NCBI GenBank assembly: GCA_903813345.2
Contig: CAIIXF020000011.1
Span: forward strand, 23,729,754 to 23,793,753
Reading direction: 5' to 3'
Source: Owenia fusiformis
Lineage: Eukaryota; Annelida; Polychaeta; Sabellida; Oweniidae
DNA: 64,000 nt
A model generated the notes under the pieces. The model was not told where the DNA came from, ran no database searches, and worked only from the letters and a program-made list of their open reading frames with translations. The first letter of the stretch is position 1. Each line of letters begins with the position of its first letter. The position numbers and the translations under genes are program-made. Below are positions 24,701 through 35,500 of the stretch, one piece after another.

Positions 24701-27499
24701 GTAACATACAAACAGGATCAATATAATTTGTAACATACACATGGGATATTATCATTTGTAAAAATACAAACAAAAGATCAGACGAGTACAATCTGTAACC
24801 CACAAATCCAAGATAATAAGAATTTTGCAATTTGTAACATAACATTTTTCACAAATTTTGGCTTTATTTCCCCAAATAAATAAGAGGTTAACAAGAATGC
24901 ATGTTTTTATTTTTAGATACTTACAATGACCAAATGCGGTAGACTTTGGAGTTTGATAGAAGGGATGATTATGTTTCGATGATAAAGCCTCAGATTCTGT
25001 TATTTTCCTTGCAACATCAAAGGCTTGGTCTGCATCTTAAATAGAGTATTAAATAGTTAGTAAAAATGTTGAAGCAGGATGAGGCAAATGAAGTGCTTGC
25101 CTCATCACTTCATTATCCTTTGAGAAATGAGTAAATTAACAATTTTAATCATTGTGTACATTTAAGTTATCAATTTTCTATTCAATAGTATAGTTTCTAT
25201 ATAGCTAAATAAAGCTGACATAATAGATGTCACCCTTTCCATACTTCATTTTGGTTGGGCTAGACTGCCATTGACTTACAATAAAACTTGCAAGAGTCAC
25301 TTACTTTAATTATTTATGAAAAAGAGTTGGTTGAATCTGTCTGAAACTTAAATGGCATAGTGTGGGATGACCATGTCAATGTACTTATTGTGATTAATCA
25401 TGAAATTTTTGGTTATCAATAGAGATCTGGCCCAAGTTTTTTTTAAAAGTCATGGAGAGTGATTTAAATGACATAACTGTGTGAATCTACGTTATAACTG
25501 TAGAAAACTTTTCTCTAAATTCAAATATGCTATTAAAAACAAGAAAAATCTGATATTCATACAGGTTTCACTGAATTTCTGTATATATTTTTTCTCTCTC
25601 ATATGAATGAACTACGTTTGGTTTATGATACTATAATAAAACAAGATCACATTTTCCAAGACCAAAATTATCCAAGGCATTAACATGATAAGGCATTAAC
25701 ATGATAAAATGTAAAAAATGTAACAATTTGTTACAAATGCTAAATGCTGGTTATAAAATTGATCAGTCCCTTACCATTAATAACATATGTGATAGCCTGA
25801 TCTACTGCTGTTCCAATGTCAGTTGCAGTATCACCAACAGTTTCTTGATTTCCAATCGAGCCAGAATCAGAGTGTTGAATCACTGGGGAACTAGAAACTG
25901 TGTGACCTTGAGGAATTTGAAGACTTTGACCTGTTGACCCTTTGCCTTCCAGACAAGGATTTTGATCGGTTGAAGAAAGCTGTGTAGGATCAACTCTTAG
26001 AATGAGCCTTGTGTCGGGGGGTAGTCCCAATGCTTGAGCTTGCTCTTGATTTATCATCTGTAATACTTGGGGTATGCCTACAGGTAGTATAGGTGGCGCA
26101 GAAGACACAACATGCTGTCCCGTAGAAATCACAGGTGGCACTGCTGGAATCTGTGGTGCTGTATGCATAATAGGTGGCGCTACAGGCACAGAATTATTCT
26201 TAGATGTAACAGCAGGGGGCACTGATACTGACTGTCCAGACATTGGACTAATGTTACCATTATTCGAGATTAGCTGCTTTTGAATTGGCGCAGGTAAGAT
26301 ATTCTGTTGTCCATTTCCCTGTGCTGTGATTGGTCGTTGAATGACAGTACCTGATGCTGACTGAGATTGAGCCACCAATTCTGGTAAAGAAGTTTGGGGC
26401 AGAATTGAGATTCCTGAGACTGGCTGTTGATGAGATGTAACTTGTGGCAAAATTAAACATACATTTTGCGATGGGGCTGACTGGGATATAGCTATACGAG
26501 GCTGTGAAGCTGATTGTGTTACAGAGTTTTGCTGAGGAATGGTAGATGGAAACTGAATATTTGTAGACTTATCAACTGGTTGTTGTTGTTGCTGCTGTTG
26601 TTGAATATTAAGAATGTTTTTCAGAGTCTCAAACTGAGCTCCACTGATCGTAGCCATGGGTTGTGGGGAATTTGTCAGATCAGCTGTAGATGTTACAGCT
26701 GTTGATGAAGCTACAGCTGAAATTTAAAAATGCACTCTTGGTTTTAGAATTAAAAACAAATGACATTACTGGACTGCTGAATTAAAAACAAATGACATTT
26801 TCTAGATTGTTGATAAAGCTAAAGTTGCAATGAAAAAATACACTTTTGTTTACAATTAAAAACAAAAGATGTGGAAAAACTTTTGGCATAAAACAAATGT
26901 AATAAAGCTCAATTGCAGACTTTAAAACATTGAATTCTGTATTAATTATAAATTATTTATTAGAAATGCTATTGAATGCTTCTAGATATAGTATTTCATG
27001 ATGCTAGAAATAAACACAATACCTCTTTGAAATTATTAAACAATTCATCATAAGAGAATACAAGGCACTAACATGTAAAATGTCACCACCTGCCATTTGT
27101 TAGAGACCCCAAATGCTGTACACCAACCACTATACGCTGAATGCCAAACACTGTCCACAAAAAGTTGGAGACTATAACCATATGTCACCGTTTGCTGTGG
27201 TGACATTATAGTAATCATACATCTTATGATCTTTACAATCCTGAGCAAAGTTGATAAAATGCCCATTTTTATGACTTAATTATCTCCATTTAAGTTGGGT
27301 GCAAATGAGTTTTCATGTGATTGAGAGGTCTATTTTCCAAATTGCAAATGGATGTAGTATACATGCACTACCTACAATAAATATGCTTACCTGGTTGTAA
27401 TAGTTTACCATGTTGGACCAATGAATTAACTGCTTGGGTAAGGTGTTCTATGTTAATACTAGTAGCCCCTAAGGAATCTGCAGGACCTATCTTGTCCAT
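21786..27499 (-). CDS. PRDM4: PR domain zinc finger protein 4, eight coding exons
   Basis: Coding exons in gene order: 27499-27391, 26716-25775, 25035-24925, 24579-24415, 24031-23916, 23526-23313, 22845-22570, 22216-21786 (TAG at 21786-21788). All phases agree: 2,364 nt, 787 residues (human about 801). The N-terminus (MDKIGPADSLG...) and a long Gln/Pro/Ser-rich exon with a Q8 run are presumably regulatory. A zinc-knuckle-like CxDC...SVCAQHG precedes the PR/SET domain (IFAKEKISKGTKFGPLIG, NWMMFVRKAR, EPGAELLYWYSRPYSKYLG). The two final exons carry seven C2H2 fingers, including HKCSYCNKGFSDSSNLRIHL and KSFRQKAHLQSH, which match PRDM4 closely in order and linkers. PRDM4 is a nuclear transcriptional regulator (in mammals a p75NTR and PRMT5 partner). 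The start exon begins one base before the ATG, so a 5' non-coding exon must lie upstream (>27502); I could not place it. Confidence 0.93.
23039..23290. repeat. 87-bp tandem repeat, about three copies, PRDM4 intron
   Basis: GAGATGAAATTCAACACAA recurs at 23095, 23182 and 23269 (period 87), with TTTTTGAAATTAGACC and AGGCCTATTCTCA at matching offsets. It ends beside the donor of the 23526-23313 exon. Confidence 0.8.
27079..27207. mobile_element. Short TIR element in PRDM4 intron, copy 2
   Basis: AAATGTCACCACC and TGTGGTGACAT are facing ends. The interior CGCTGAATGCCAAACACTG and GTTGGAGACTATA parallel the 21614-21745 copy. Confidence 0.6.
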
Positions 27500-27523
27500 T
27501 CTAAAACAGTCAAAATAAATATA

Positions 27524-27774
27524 CAGGGTGGGCAAAAAAAACAATACCCAACTTTGAATTAGGATAAAAATAGCTATGTTCAATATTCTACATTGATTTA
27601 TATCCCAAATAAGTATAATAAAACTTTACTATTGATTTCATGACATAGTGTTATATACCAAACTGTTTGAAAATGTATAACCTTTAAAGTGATATGTGAG
27701 TCAATGTACCATATTGAATGTGACTATTTTTACCCTGATTTGAAGTTGGGTATTGTTTTTTTTGGCCCACCCTG
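27524..27774. mobile_element. 251-bp mariner-type MITE, TA TSD
   Basis: CAGGGTGGGCAAAAAAAACA is mirrored by TGTTTTTTTTGGCCCACCCTG, with TA on both sides. It lies in the intron upstream of the PRDM4 start exon and ends about 22 bp before its 3' splice site. Confidence 0.8.
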
Positions 27775-29786
27775 TATTACCCATATTGTGAGACAATCTA
27801 TATAATCTTAGGGTGGATTGCTATATTGTACTTCAACATACTTGAAATGTATAAAGAAGTAATTCACCAGGGGGAAATTGATATGGGGAATATCACAAGG
27901 ATGATATCATCTGAGGGATATTCCTCATATCATCCCGACATGTGAATAACAACCTTATACAATGGTCAAGACCAATATCTACCTAAAGTCCTCTGTTAAA
28001 TGAGAAAAAATGTTCGACTCTCAGGAATGTAAAGTTACATATTATCCCGCCCTAATGTGCATTGAGAATTTAGGAAAAAAGAAAATCAGAAAACCACAGG
28101 CCCAGGAAGATATAAATACCTCCCTCGTCACTGTATAGCTAATGTAAAAAAATACAGTATTTTTTCTACCTAATACACAGTGAGTGGGAGGGGGGTGAAC
28201 TCTTGTTCCCATGTCTGTGCATAATACATAAAATAAATTGAAAAATGGAAATTGTGTTTAAACCCAAAAATTTGAAAAATGAAAATGTTCCAAAAAATGG
28301 AAATTTTTGCAAAAAAAGAAAAATATTTGGAAATAATGAATTTTTTTCGAAAATATGAAATTAAAAAAAAAAAGAAATTAAAAATTAATCAAAATTTTTG
28401 AATTTACTCTGGATGATATCAATACCATCCCTGATATCATCCCTCTAATCCTGATTAATTATGATAGAGGGAGGGGGTAAAACGCTATCTAATTAGGTAA
28501 CGGACATTGATTTTCAGTTTCCCGGGGTTTCGTCTTCATCAATTTCTGCATTCACTTTTCATTCATGGTACAAAATACATTCTGGCATTTTCACAATCTG
28601 TAGCCCAGATTGAAAATTCCAACTAAATCTGTTAGGTAACAACATTTGCATTCATAAAGCAAATCGAAAACATTCTAACTACGAAAAAACTGTCGAAGGG
28701 GGGGGGGGGCACATTTCAAGTTAGTTTCCCAGTGTTTCTTTTTTTTAGAAAATCGTTAATAAATGAAGCTTATCATAGGTGAAGGTCAACATTTTTGTTC
28801 GAAGGGGGAGAGGAGGTCAAGATCTAACCAAAGTAATTACATTTTTTGACAGACATCAATATTTTGACCCAGCTCCTTAGAATTGTCCCCCTTTCAATAT
28901 TTTGCCAGATGGCCTTAAACATAGGCCCGCTAACGTGTATAAAAAATCAAGTCAAATGGGCTCTACCAAATGGGTATGCAACTAGCCATAGACTCCATGT
29001 TAAATGGTGGACGCTGCATGGCGTCATGCTCCAGCAAAAAATTAAGTGCCGGAAGTTGACACAGAGCAGAGAAAATGAGATGAAAATTTTGCCAAATTTT
29101 GTGCAATTTATTTCTCTAACTTCTATATTAAATGACCAGTGTATACTCTTCATGTTATTACAAAGCCCTTGTTGTATTGTTACTGATGATCTTGTTTCTA
29201 TTTGGATAATAATGATAAATTGTGGTCTTGATTGAAGTGTAAGAATGTGTCTACTACACATGGCCGTGCCGCACGGCTTTGAAGAATTTCCAAAGTCTTC
29301 CAGTTTTTAATACAAGCATCCATCGTGCATTTTTTATGTTCCAATTTAAAGCCATGTTCATGCCCTAGCTGATGATCTACCTCTTATTTGTGCAAATATA
29401 TGGAAAATTCCTTTTGCCATTATCGATCAATATAAGGTATGTGCACAAATTCTAGTTGCATACATGGAAAATAGATACATTTTAAAAGGCTATAACACAT
29501 TCGAAGCTTTCATTTTACAACAGGGCCGTAAGGATCACTGGATACGACTCGGCAGTCCATGCTGCTACTTTAACAATTGAAGGATTATCCTGAACTAAAT
29601 TCAGGACAGTCGAAAAAATAAGCATGACAGTCCTTAGTTCAACGTCGTTAAACTCAATAACGGCGTTCCTTACTATTAAGAATTTTCTTGGCCTAGCCCG
29701 GGCCATAAGACAAGTCAGATAAGAAACAAGGCCCAGGCTAGGTCCAATGTTGTTGGACTAGACAGTCCCATATACTCAAAGAAGCA
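27775..29786. other. Non-coding region upstream of PRDM4
   Basis: Should contain the PRDM4 5' non-coding exon and promoter, but none was placed. It has A-rich simple sequence (28210-28400), short G runs (28690-28712) and the dispersed repeat at 29692-29755. Confidence 0.35.
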
Positions 29787-29972
29787 CAGGGGCTTGTCTG
29801 GAGGGTCGGGCAAGCCCTCCGATGAGTTTATACTCTTATAACCAGAACACACTCATCGGAGGTCTTGCCCGACGCTCCAGACAAGCCCCTGTGCATAGGC
29901 CAAGGGAAAAGTAATAGTAAGCTGTGTTTCTTCTATTTACGGCTTACTATTACTTTTCCTTTGGCCTATGCC
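29787..29972. repeat. Two adjacent long hairpins
   Basis: Hairpin 1: CACAGGGGCTTGTCTGGAG... (from 29786) pairs with ...CTCCAGACAAGCCCCTGTG (to about 29893). Hairpin 2: TAGGCCAAGGGAAAAGTAAT... (29895-29923) pairs with ...ATTACTTTTCCTTTGGCCTA (29941-29970). The word GCCCCTGTGCA borders hairpin 2 on both sides, as a target-site duplication would. Confidence 0.75.
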
Positions 29973-31281
29973 CCTGTGCAAAGAAGAGGAGATGTAAAGT
30001 GAAAACTGAGTGGTGTTCAGAAGAGATTGATGAAACTAATCTAGTGACTCAAAGTGAGTCTACCTCTCTTAATTATTAAAACTACTGCAGTATATTTAAC
30101 TAACCAAACTTAAAATTATTTAACTATTTAATCGTATATAATATGCCATACTTACTCGACAATGAAAAGATTTTAGAAATTTTATTTTTAAAGCTCTTCA
30201 AAATAGAGATTCATGACACACCCGAAGTTGGGTGTAAAAGTAAACAAGAGTTTGTACCGTCGAGGGGATAAACTGTATGTCGTTGTTACCTGAACGATCA
30301 TGTCAGGCATTTTAAATACAACGATATTGTTAAAAAGACATGTATTTAGTAGTTTCTTGTATTTTTTGTAGCTTTTCATGTTTCATACATATGCTGTCGA
30401 ATGTTGAATTGGACCAATGTTGGTTAGATATCTAATGTATTCCGTCTTGAAAGCCCGACCGAGTTATTAGTTAGCCTGGAGACTCTTGAGTGAATTCTGT
30501 GCTGCATTTTGATATAGCCTAGTAGACACTGAATTGTCACTGATCCACGATTTATCACATCAATCAGTTCAAACTTCAGTAGGTTGTTTTTGCACATGAT
30601 CTGAATAGAATATTTGATAATTTCAACTTTTATTTGTAAAATGGCGCGAAATTCGAATACTTATTTGAGAAACATAGTCTCAGTCTTTTTCAAACCTTGT
30701 TTAAATTACTTTAAAGTGAGCAAAAGTAATTGAATGACAAAAACATGTTTTCAAACTTTGCATGGGTCTTTAATAGGCCTGCCCCAAGGGCATTTATTGT
30801 CGACCGAAATGACATTGATCCCCGCATTGATCCCAAGTCTCAGGTTGTCAAATGCCAATCGCTGGTTTAGGGATTTCCATTTCACCGGAAATCATCCTTC
30901 TTCACAAAAATTGAATTTTCCACGAACGCTCATGTAGGTTACTTAAAAGGTAATTTTGATTTAACTACCATAATGTGCCTGGATGAGCAATAATGTTGGG
31001 TAAGTCTTATATCCAGCATTAACGGCCATGGTTGCTATTTTATGTGGAAGAAAAAATGGTTCACATCAAGGCAGATTCAGTGAAAACGGTCATCACGTTT
31101 TTCTTACTTCCAAAGTCAACCTAAACGTTACGACTAAATGTCTCGGTCACATTTAATCTATGGGAACAGTACGACAGCCAAGTAGTTTCCCAAAATCAAG
31201 AGAAATACGCAGCATAAAATATAGGGATAAGCAGCGAGATGTCTTCTACAAACATGCGTGTGCGTGTTGTTAAACATAATA
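29973..31281. other. Non-coding stretch with nothing recognised
   Basis: No exon chain, no tandem repeat and no clear TIR element found. Confidence 0.35.
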
Positions 31282-31844
31282 CAGGGTGGTCAAAAAAACG
31301 GAAACCCTGCATTTTCCTCATATCTTTGTCATTTTAAGAAATTACTCCCTGATATTTCACACATTTGTAAATCAATCAATTTCCCACTACCCTATCATAT
31401 TTCATGACCATCAGACGGATAATCACAATTTTACAGCACTTTGAAAAACATGCTTCAGGTTTGGCATTATTGTGCTGTAGGAAACACTGCACAGTTGTCA
31501 ATGATCCAAATGCATTCCTCAGCAGGTATGGCCTGAATGATACAGATGATCTCACTTTTGAGGTCTGCAATTGTCCTGGGGTCATTCGTATACACTCTAT
31601 CTCTGCTATATTCCCCAGGTAGGGACATTTTGGACGACATGTGCAGGTTGGTCTTCAGCGCAATAATGGTCACCGGGGATGTTCTTTAAAGTGCTTTAAC
31701 ACTGTGACTATCAATCTGATGGTCATGAAATAAGGTAGACAAATAGGAAATTGAACGATGTACAAATGTGCAAAGTTATTTCTTAAAATGACAAAGATAT
31801 TAGGAAAATGGTTTTAGGGTTTCCAGTTTTTTTTACCACCCCGT
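31282..31844 (-). mobile_element. Mariner-type remnant with ~100-bp TIRs, TA TSD
   Basis: CAGGGTGGTCAAAAAAACGG faces its mirror GTTTCC..TTTTTTACCACCCCG; the similarity of the arms extends about 100 bp (TTTCTTAAAATGACAAAGATAT). TA flanks both ends. On the minus strand about 31650-31470 encodes the end of a Tc1/mariner transposase: RDRVYTNDPRTIADLKSEI and AIPAEECIWIIDNC. The rest of the gene is missing, so it is non-autonomous. Confidence 0.7.
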
Positions 31845-32201
31845 AACCTAACCAAATTGATTAAAAAATATCATGCATTGTGATCTTGTCAACTTCTGCC
31901 GATAACTATCAAAACCACCTACTGACACGCATCTGATATTAGTGTTTCGAATTTCCCGCCAATCAAGATCATTATTTGAAGTCACTGCTTTACTAAAACT
32001 ACCATTTGCCATTTGCGACAAATCCATGATATAACGACATAGCTCAAGGGCTGCGCCTGCGAAAATGTACGCATCGCAAACGCAACGATCCAAAATGAGG
32101 CCTCTGGTCATTAAAGGCCCCATATAACGTTTTCGAAACCACTTTGGTTTACATTATTGTCATACCCAATGTTATCAAAATGTTGATGTGAAACTTCTCA
32201 A

Positions 32202-32243
32202 TTTATTCTCAAAAAGATGATTTTGAAAACTTGTGAATTTATT
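32202..32243 (-). terminator. Candidate poly(A) signals of the STRA6-family gene
   Basis: AATAAA on the minus strand occurs at 32238-32243 and again at 32202-32207, 260-300 bp after the stop codon. Confidence 0.4.
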
Positions 32244-32503
32244 TTAGTTATTACACAAGGTATACATTGTTAAGCAAGAATTTATATCGACGCATAACAT
32301 TCATCCTAATCTATTTGCGTTGAAAAAATAATAAAATAGTGCAAAAAGCATGAAAACTTTTAATTCTCATCGAATCCAATGGTTCATGGATATTTAAAAC
32401 ATGGTAAAACTTGTTTTCAACCTTGATTATGATAAGCCAACGATATTTTTTTATATCAGTAAACCGTTCTAATTTCATGTGAGCTATCGGTTCTGCACTT
32501 CAG

Positions 32504-35500
32504 TTATACATTGCACACATTAGGTTTGCATCGATCATCGTTATTTTTATATGTTTCATCAACATGTTCAAAATTCCATTTTGAAGTTTCCTCTTTGAGG
32601 CAAGCCAGTTCTATATCTTGATCCTTGTCTTTGTTCCTCTGCAACTTAGCTTCCTCAACCATGGTTTGTTTACGTTGGAATTGGAGGATCGGCGCACGCA
32701 TCATTGTCAAGACCAATTGCCATCGCATTTGCGCACGTTTGAAGGACCTCCTTGATTTGTCGTCTTTGAATTCACGGTATTTGCCACAGTGACCATTGAT
32801 TTTGGCGTTCTCTTCATCTGAATTGAAATAAAGTGATATATATTTGACTTCTAATATCAATTTAAAATACAAATGCGAGTTCAATGCAAATACGAGGGTT
32901 GATCCAAAAGTTCTCCACCGTTTTATCTAAAAAAATTATTTATTGGTGAATTTTGTTCAAACTTGGTCAGAAGCAACATGAATATGATAGCTTGGTATTG
33001 TATTAATATCATTGAAAAAATATAATATTAACAATGTCATTTGGCTACCATAGTAACAGGACAACGAGGTAGGCGGAGCTGGATAAAATCACTGTTTATT
33101 ACAATTTCTTGTCAAACAACGTGGTATTATTACAGAGTTTTAACCAGGGGTTTTAACATTAATGAAGGCTTTTATTTGATGCAATATCAATGTTCATTCT
33201 CCCTCAAAATAGTCCCCACCATGGGCTATGCATTTTTTGCATCATTTTATCCAAATATTGAACTTATGCCGAAGTCCATTCTCAGCGACTGAATACACAC
33301 TGTTGGTAAAAGCTTCAATCAGCGACTCATCATCTGCAAAACGAACCCCATGGAGGGGCTACTTAGTGTAGATCGTACTGTGGAGTTGGATTGGATTGGC
33401 CAAAGAAGACAAAGGTACAGACATCTGCATCTAAAGTGATGTTTATCGTCTTTTTCGACATCCACGGAATCATCCTCGTTCACGCCGTGCCAACTGGAGT
33501 TACTGTGAATTCTGCATATTATTCAAAGGTAAGTTGTGAATCCCGGGTTTTGGACCCGACTTGGACCCTGCGTTTTGGACACAGTTGCTAAGGAAGAATC
33601 TGAAAGATGCCATCAGGAGGAAGAGGCCAGAGTTTATTGCAGACGGCTTCTACTTCCATCATGACAACGCCTCTGCCCACAGAGCTAACATTACAATAGA
33701 AGTTATATATGAGCATTTACAAGCAGAACTTGTCAAGCATCCCCCTTATTCCCCAGATACAGCTCCCTGTGACTTCCACATGTTTCCCGAAGCTAAGAAG
33801 CCCCTATGTGAGATTCATTTTGCAGATGATGAGTCGCTGATTGAAGCTTTTACCAACAGTGTGTATTCAGTCACTAAGAATGGACTTCAGCATGTGTTCA
33901 ATGATTGGATAAAACGATGCAATAAATGCATAGCCCATGGTGGGGACTATTTTGAGGGAGAATGAACATTGATATTGCATCAAATAAAAGCCTTCATTAA
34001 TGTTAAACCCCTGGTTAAAACTCTGTAATAATACCACATTGTTTGACAAGAAATTGTAATAAACAGTGATTTTATTCAGCTCCGCCTACCTCGTTGTCCT
34101 GTTACTATGGTAGCCAAATGACATTGTTAATATTATATTATTCAATGATATTAATACAATACCAAGCTATCATATACATATTGCTTCTGACCAAGTATGA
34201 ACAAAATCCACCAAGAAATAATTTTTTTTAGATAAAACGGTGGAGAACTTTTGGATCAACCCTCGTACAAGCTACATTGTTATAGTCTCAAACTTTTTTT
34301 TGTAGGCGCTTTTCGGCGTTCTGAGTTCAGCGTCTGTAACAAATGGCAGGTGTTAAATTTTGCACGTCAATGCCTTGTTTTGACCTTACCTCGTACTGCC
34401 CCTGACTTGTATCTCCCAAGACGATGTTTCCTGTTGTGATCATCTATGAGGATATTACAGAATGTCACTAATATAGGATGATTGTGACAATGTTCCACAT
34501 ACAACAGGCCTAAGTAGCATGCATAACCTGAAATCAAACACGTTTCTGAGGAGCAAAGACCTAGATGAGGGAGTGAACCTTTAATTGCAACAAGCTATAT
34601 CTCAGTCATTACCAGCATTAACGGTACCAACAAAAAACTTCAGACTCCTCTCAATGTGAGAATATTATTCCATTATTGCGGGTAATAACTGAGATGTAGC
34701 TTTTTGCAACTTTGCAAGGCTTTACTTTTTTGGAACACCCTGTATATGATTTAGAGTATTCAGGGACTATATCTGTTAATCAATGGCTATCGTTGGAGGG
34801 TATGTTGTTTACCTGGATCTTTCTGTTCAAAGTACCTAGACAACGAAGATATGTCCAATCTACCGAGAAAAATAGCTCCGAACACAATAGAGAATATGAT
34901 CCTCTTTAAGGCCGAGAACAATCCCAGGAAGATGTTGTAGAAGAACATATAGTAGGTAAACAGAAACAACCACCGTCTGAAAAAGAACATACAGAAGCTA
35001 AGATCTGATTAATTATCTCGTCCCGGATATTTCTATTCTAAACATGGGACAAGTGAAAAAAACATATACTATGTAATTTCATTTTTGGGGATAAAAAATA
35101 ACAGATCTTTACTAAGTTTTCTTGTTTTAAACGTACGCGGGTCAAAATGTCAAATTTCTTTTACATCTTCTCGAAGAGTTTTGTATAAAGTTTTAGGAAA
35201 TTAATAGGGAGTTTAAGCTTGCAATGTTTTTTACAATTTAAACGCGAACGGAAAATATTTAAGCGATGCATTTGTATGGGCGATTGGTCATACGTATAGG
35301 TTGGTGTTTCGATTTTATATGCAAGCTTAAACTCCCTAATACCTGTTATTGACTGCAAGGAAAGCGCCTCTCTCTTGTAAGAAAGCAAATCTGGATAACA
35401 GAATCTGTCCTACCATCAATACCAATGTTATCAGTATCACAGGCCTAATATGATAAACACCATTAAGTCAGATGCAAATCGCAGATGGGTAAGGATAATC

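Noticed and set aside
26575-26610. Expandable CAG-type repeat in PRDM4
   Set aside because: The Gln run is short (eight residues) and encoded by mixed CAA/CAG codons, so it is not a notable microsatellite.
31848-32123. 91-codon minus frame downstream of the STRA6-family stop
   Set aside because: It lies beyond the poly(A) signals, has no splice signals or recognisable motif, and is most likely chance.
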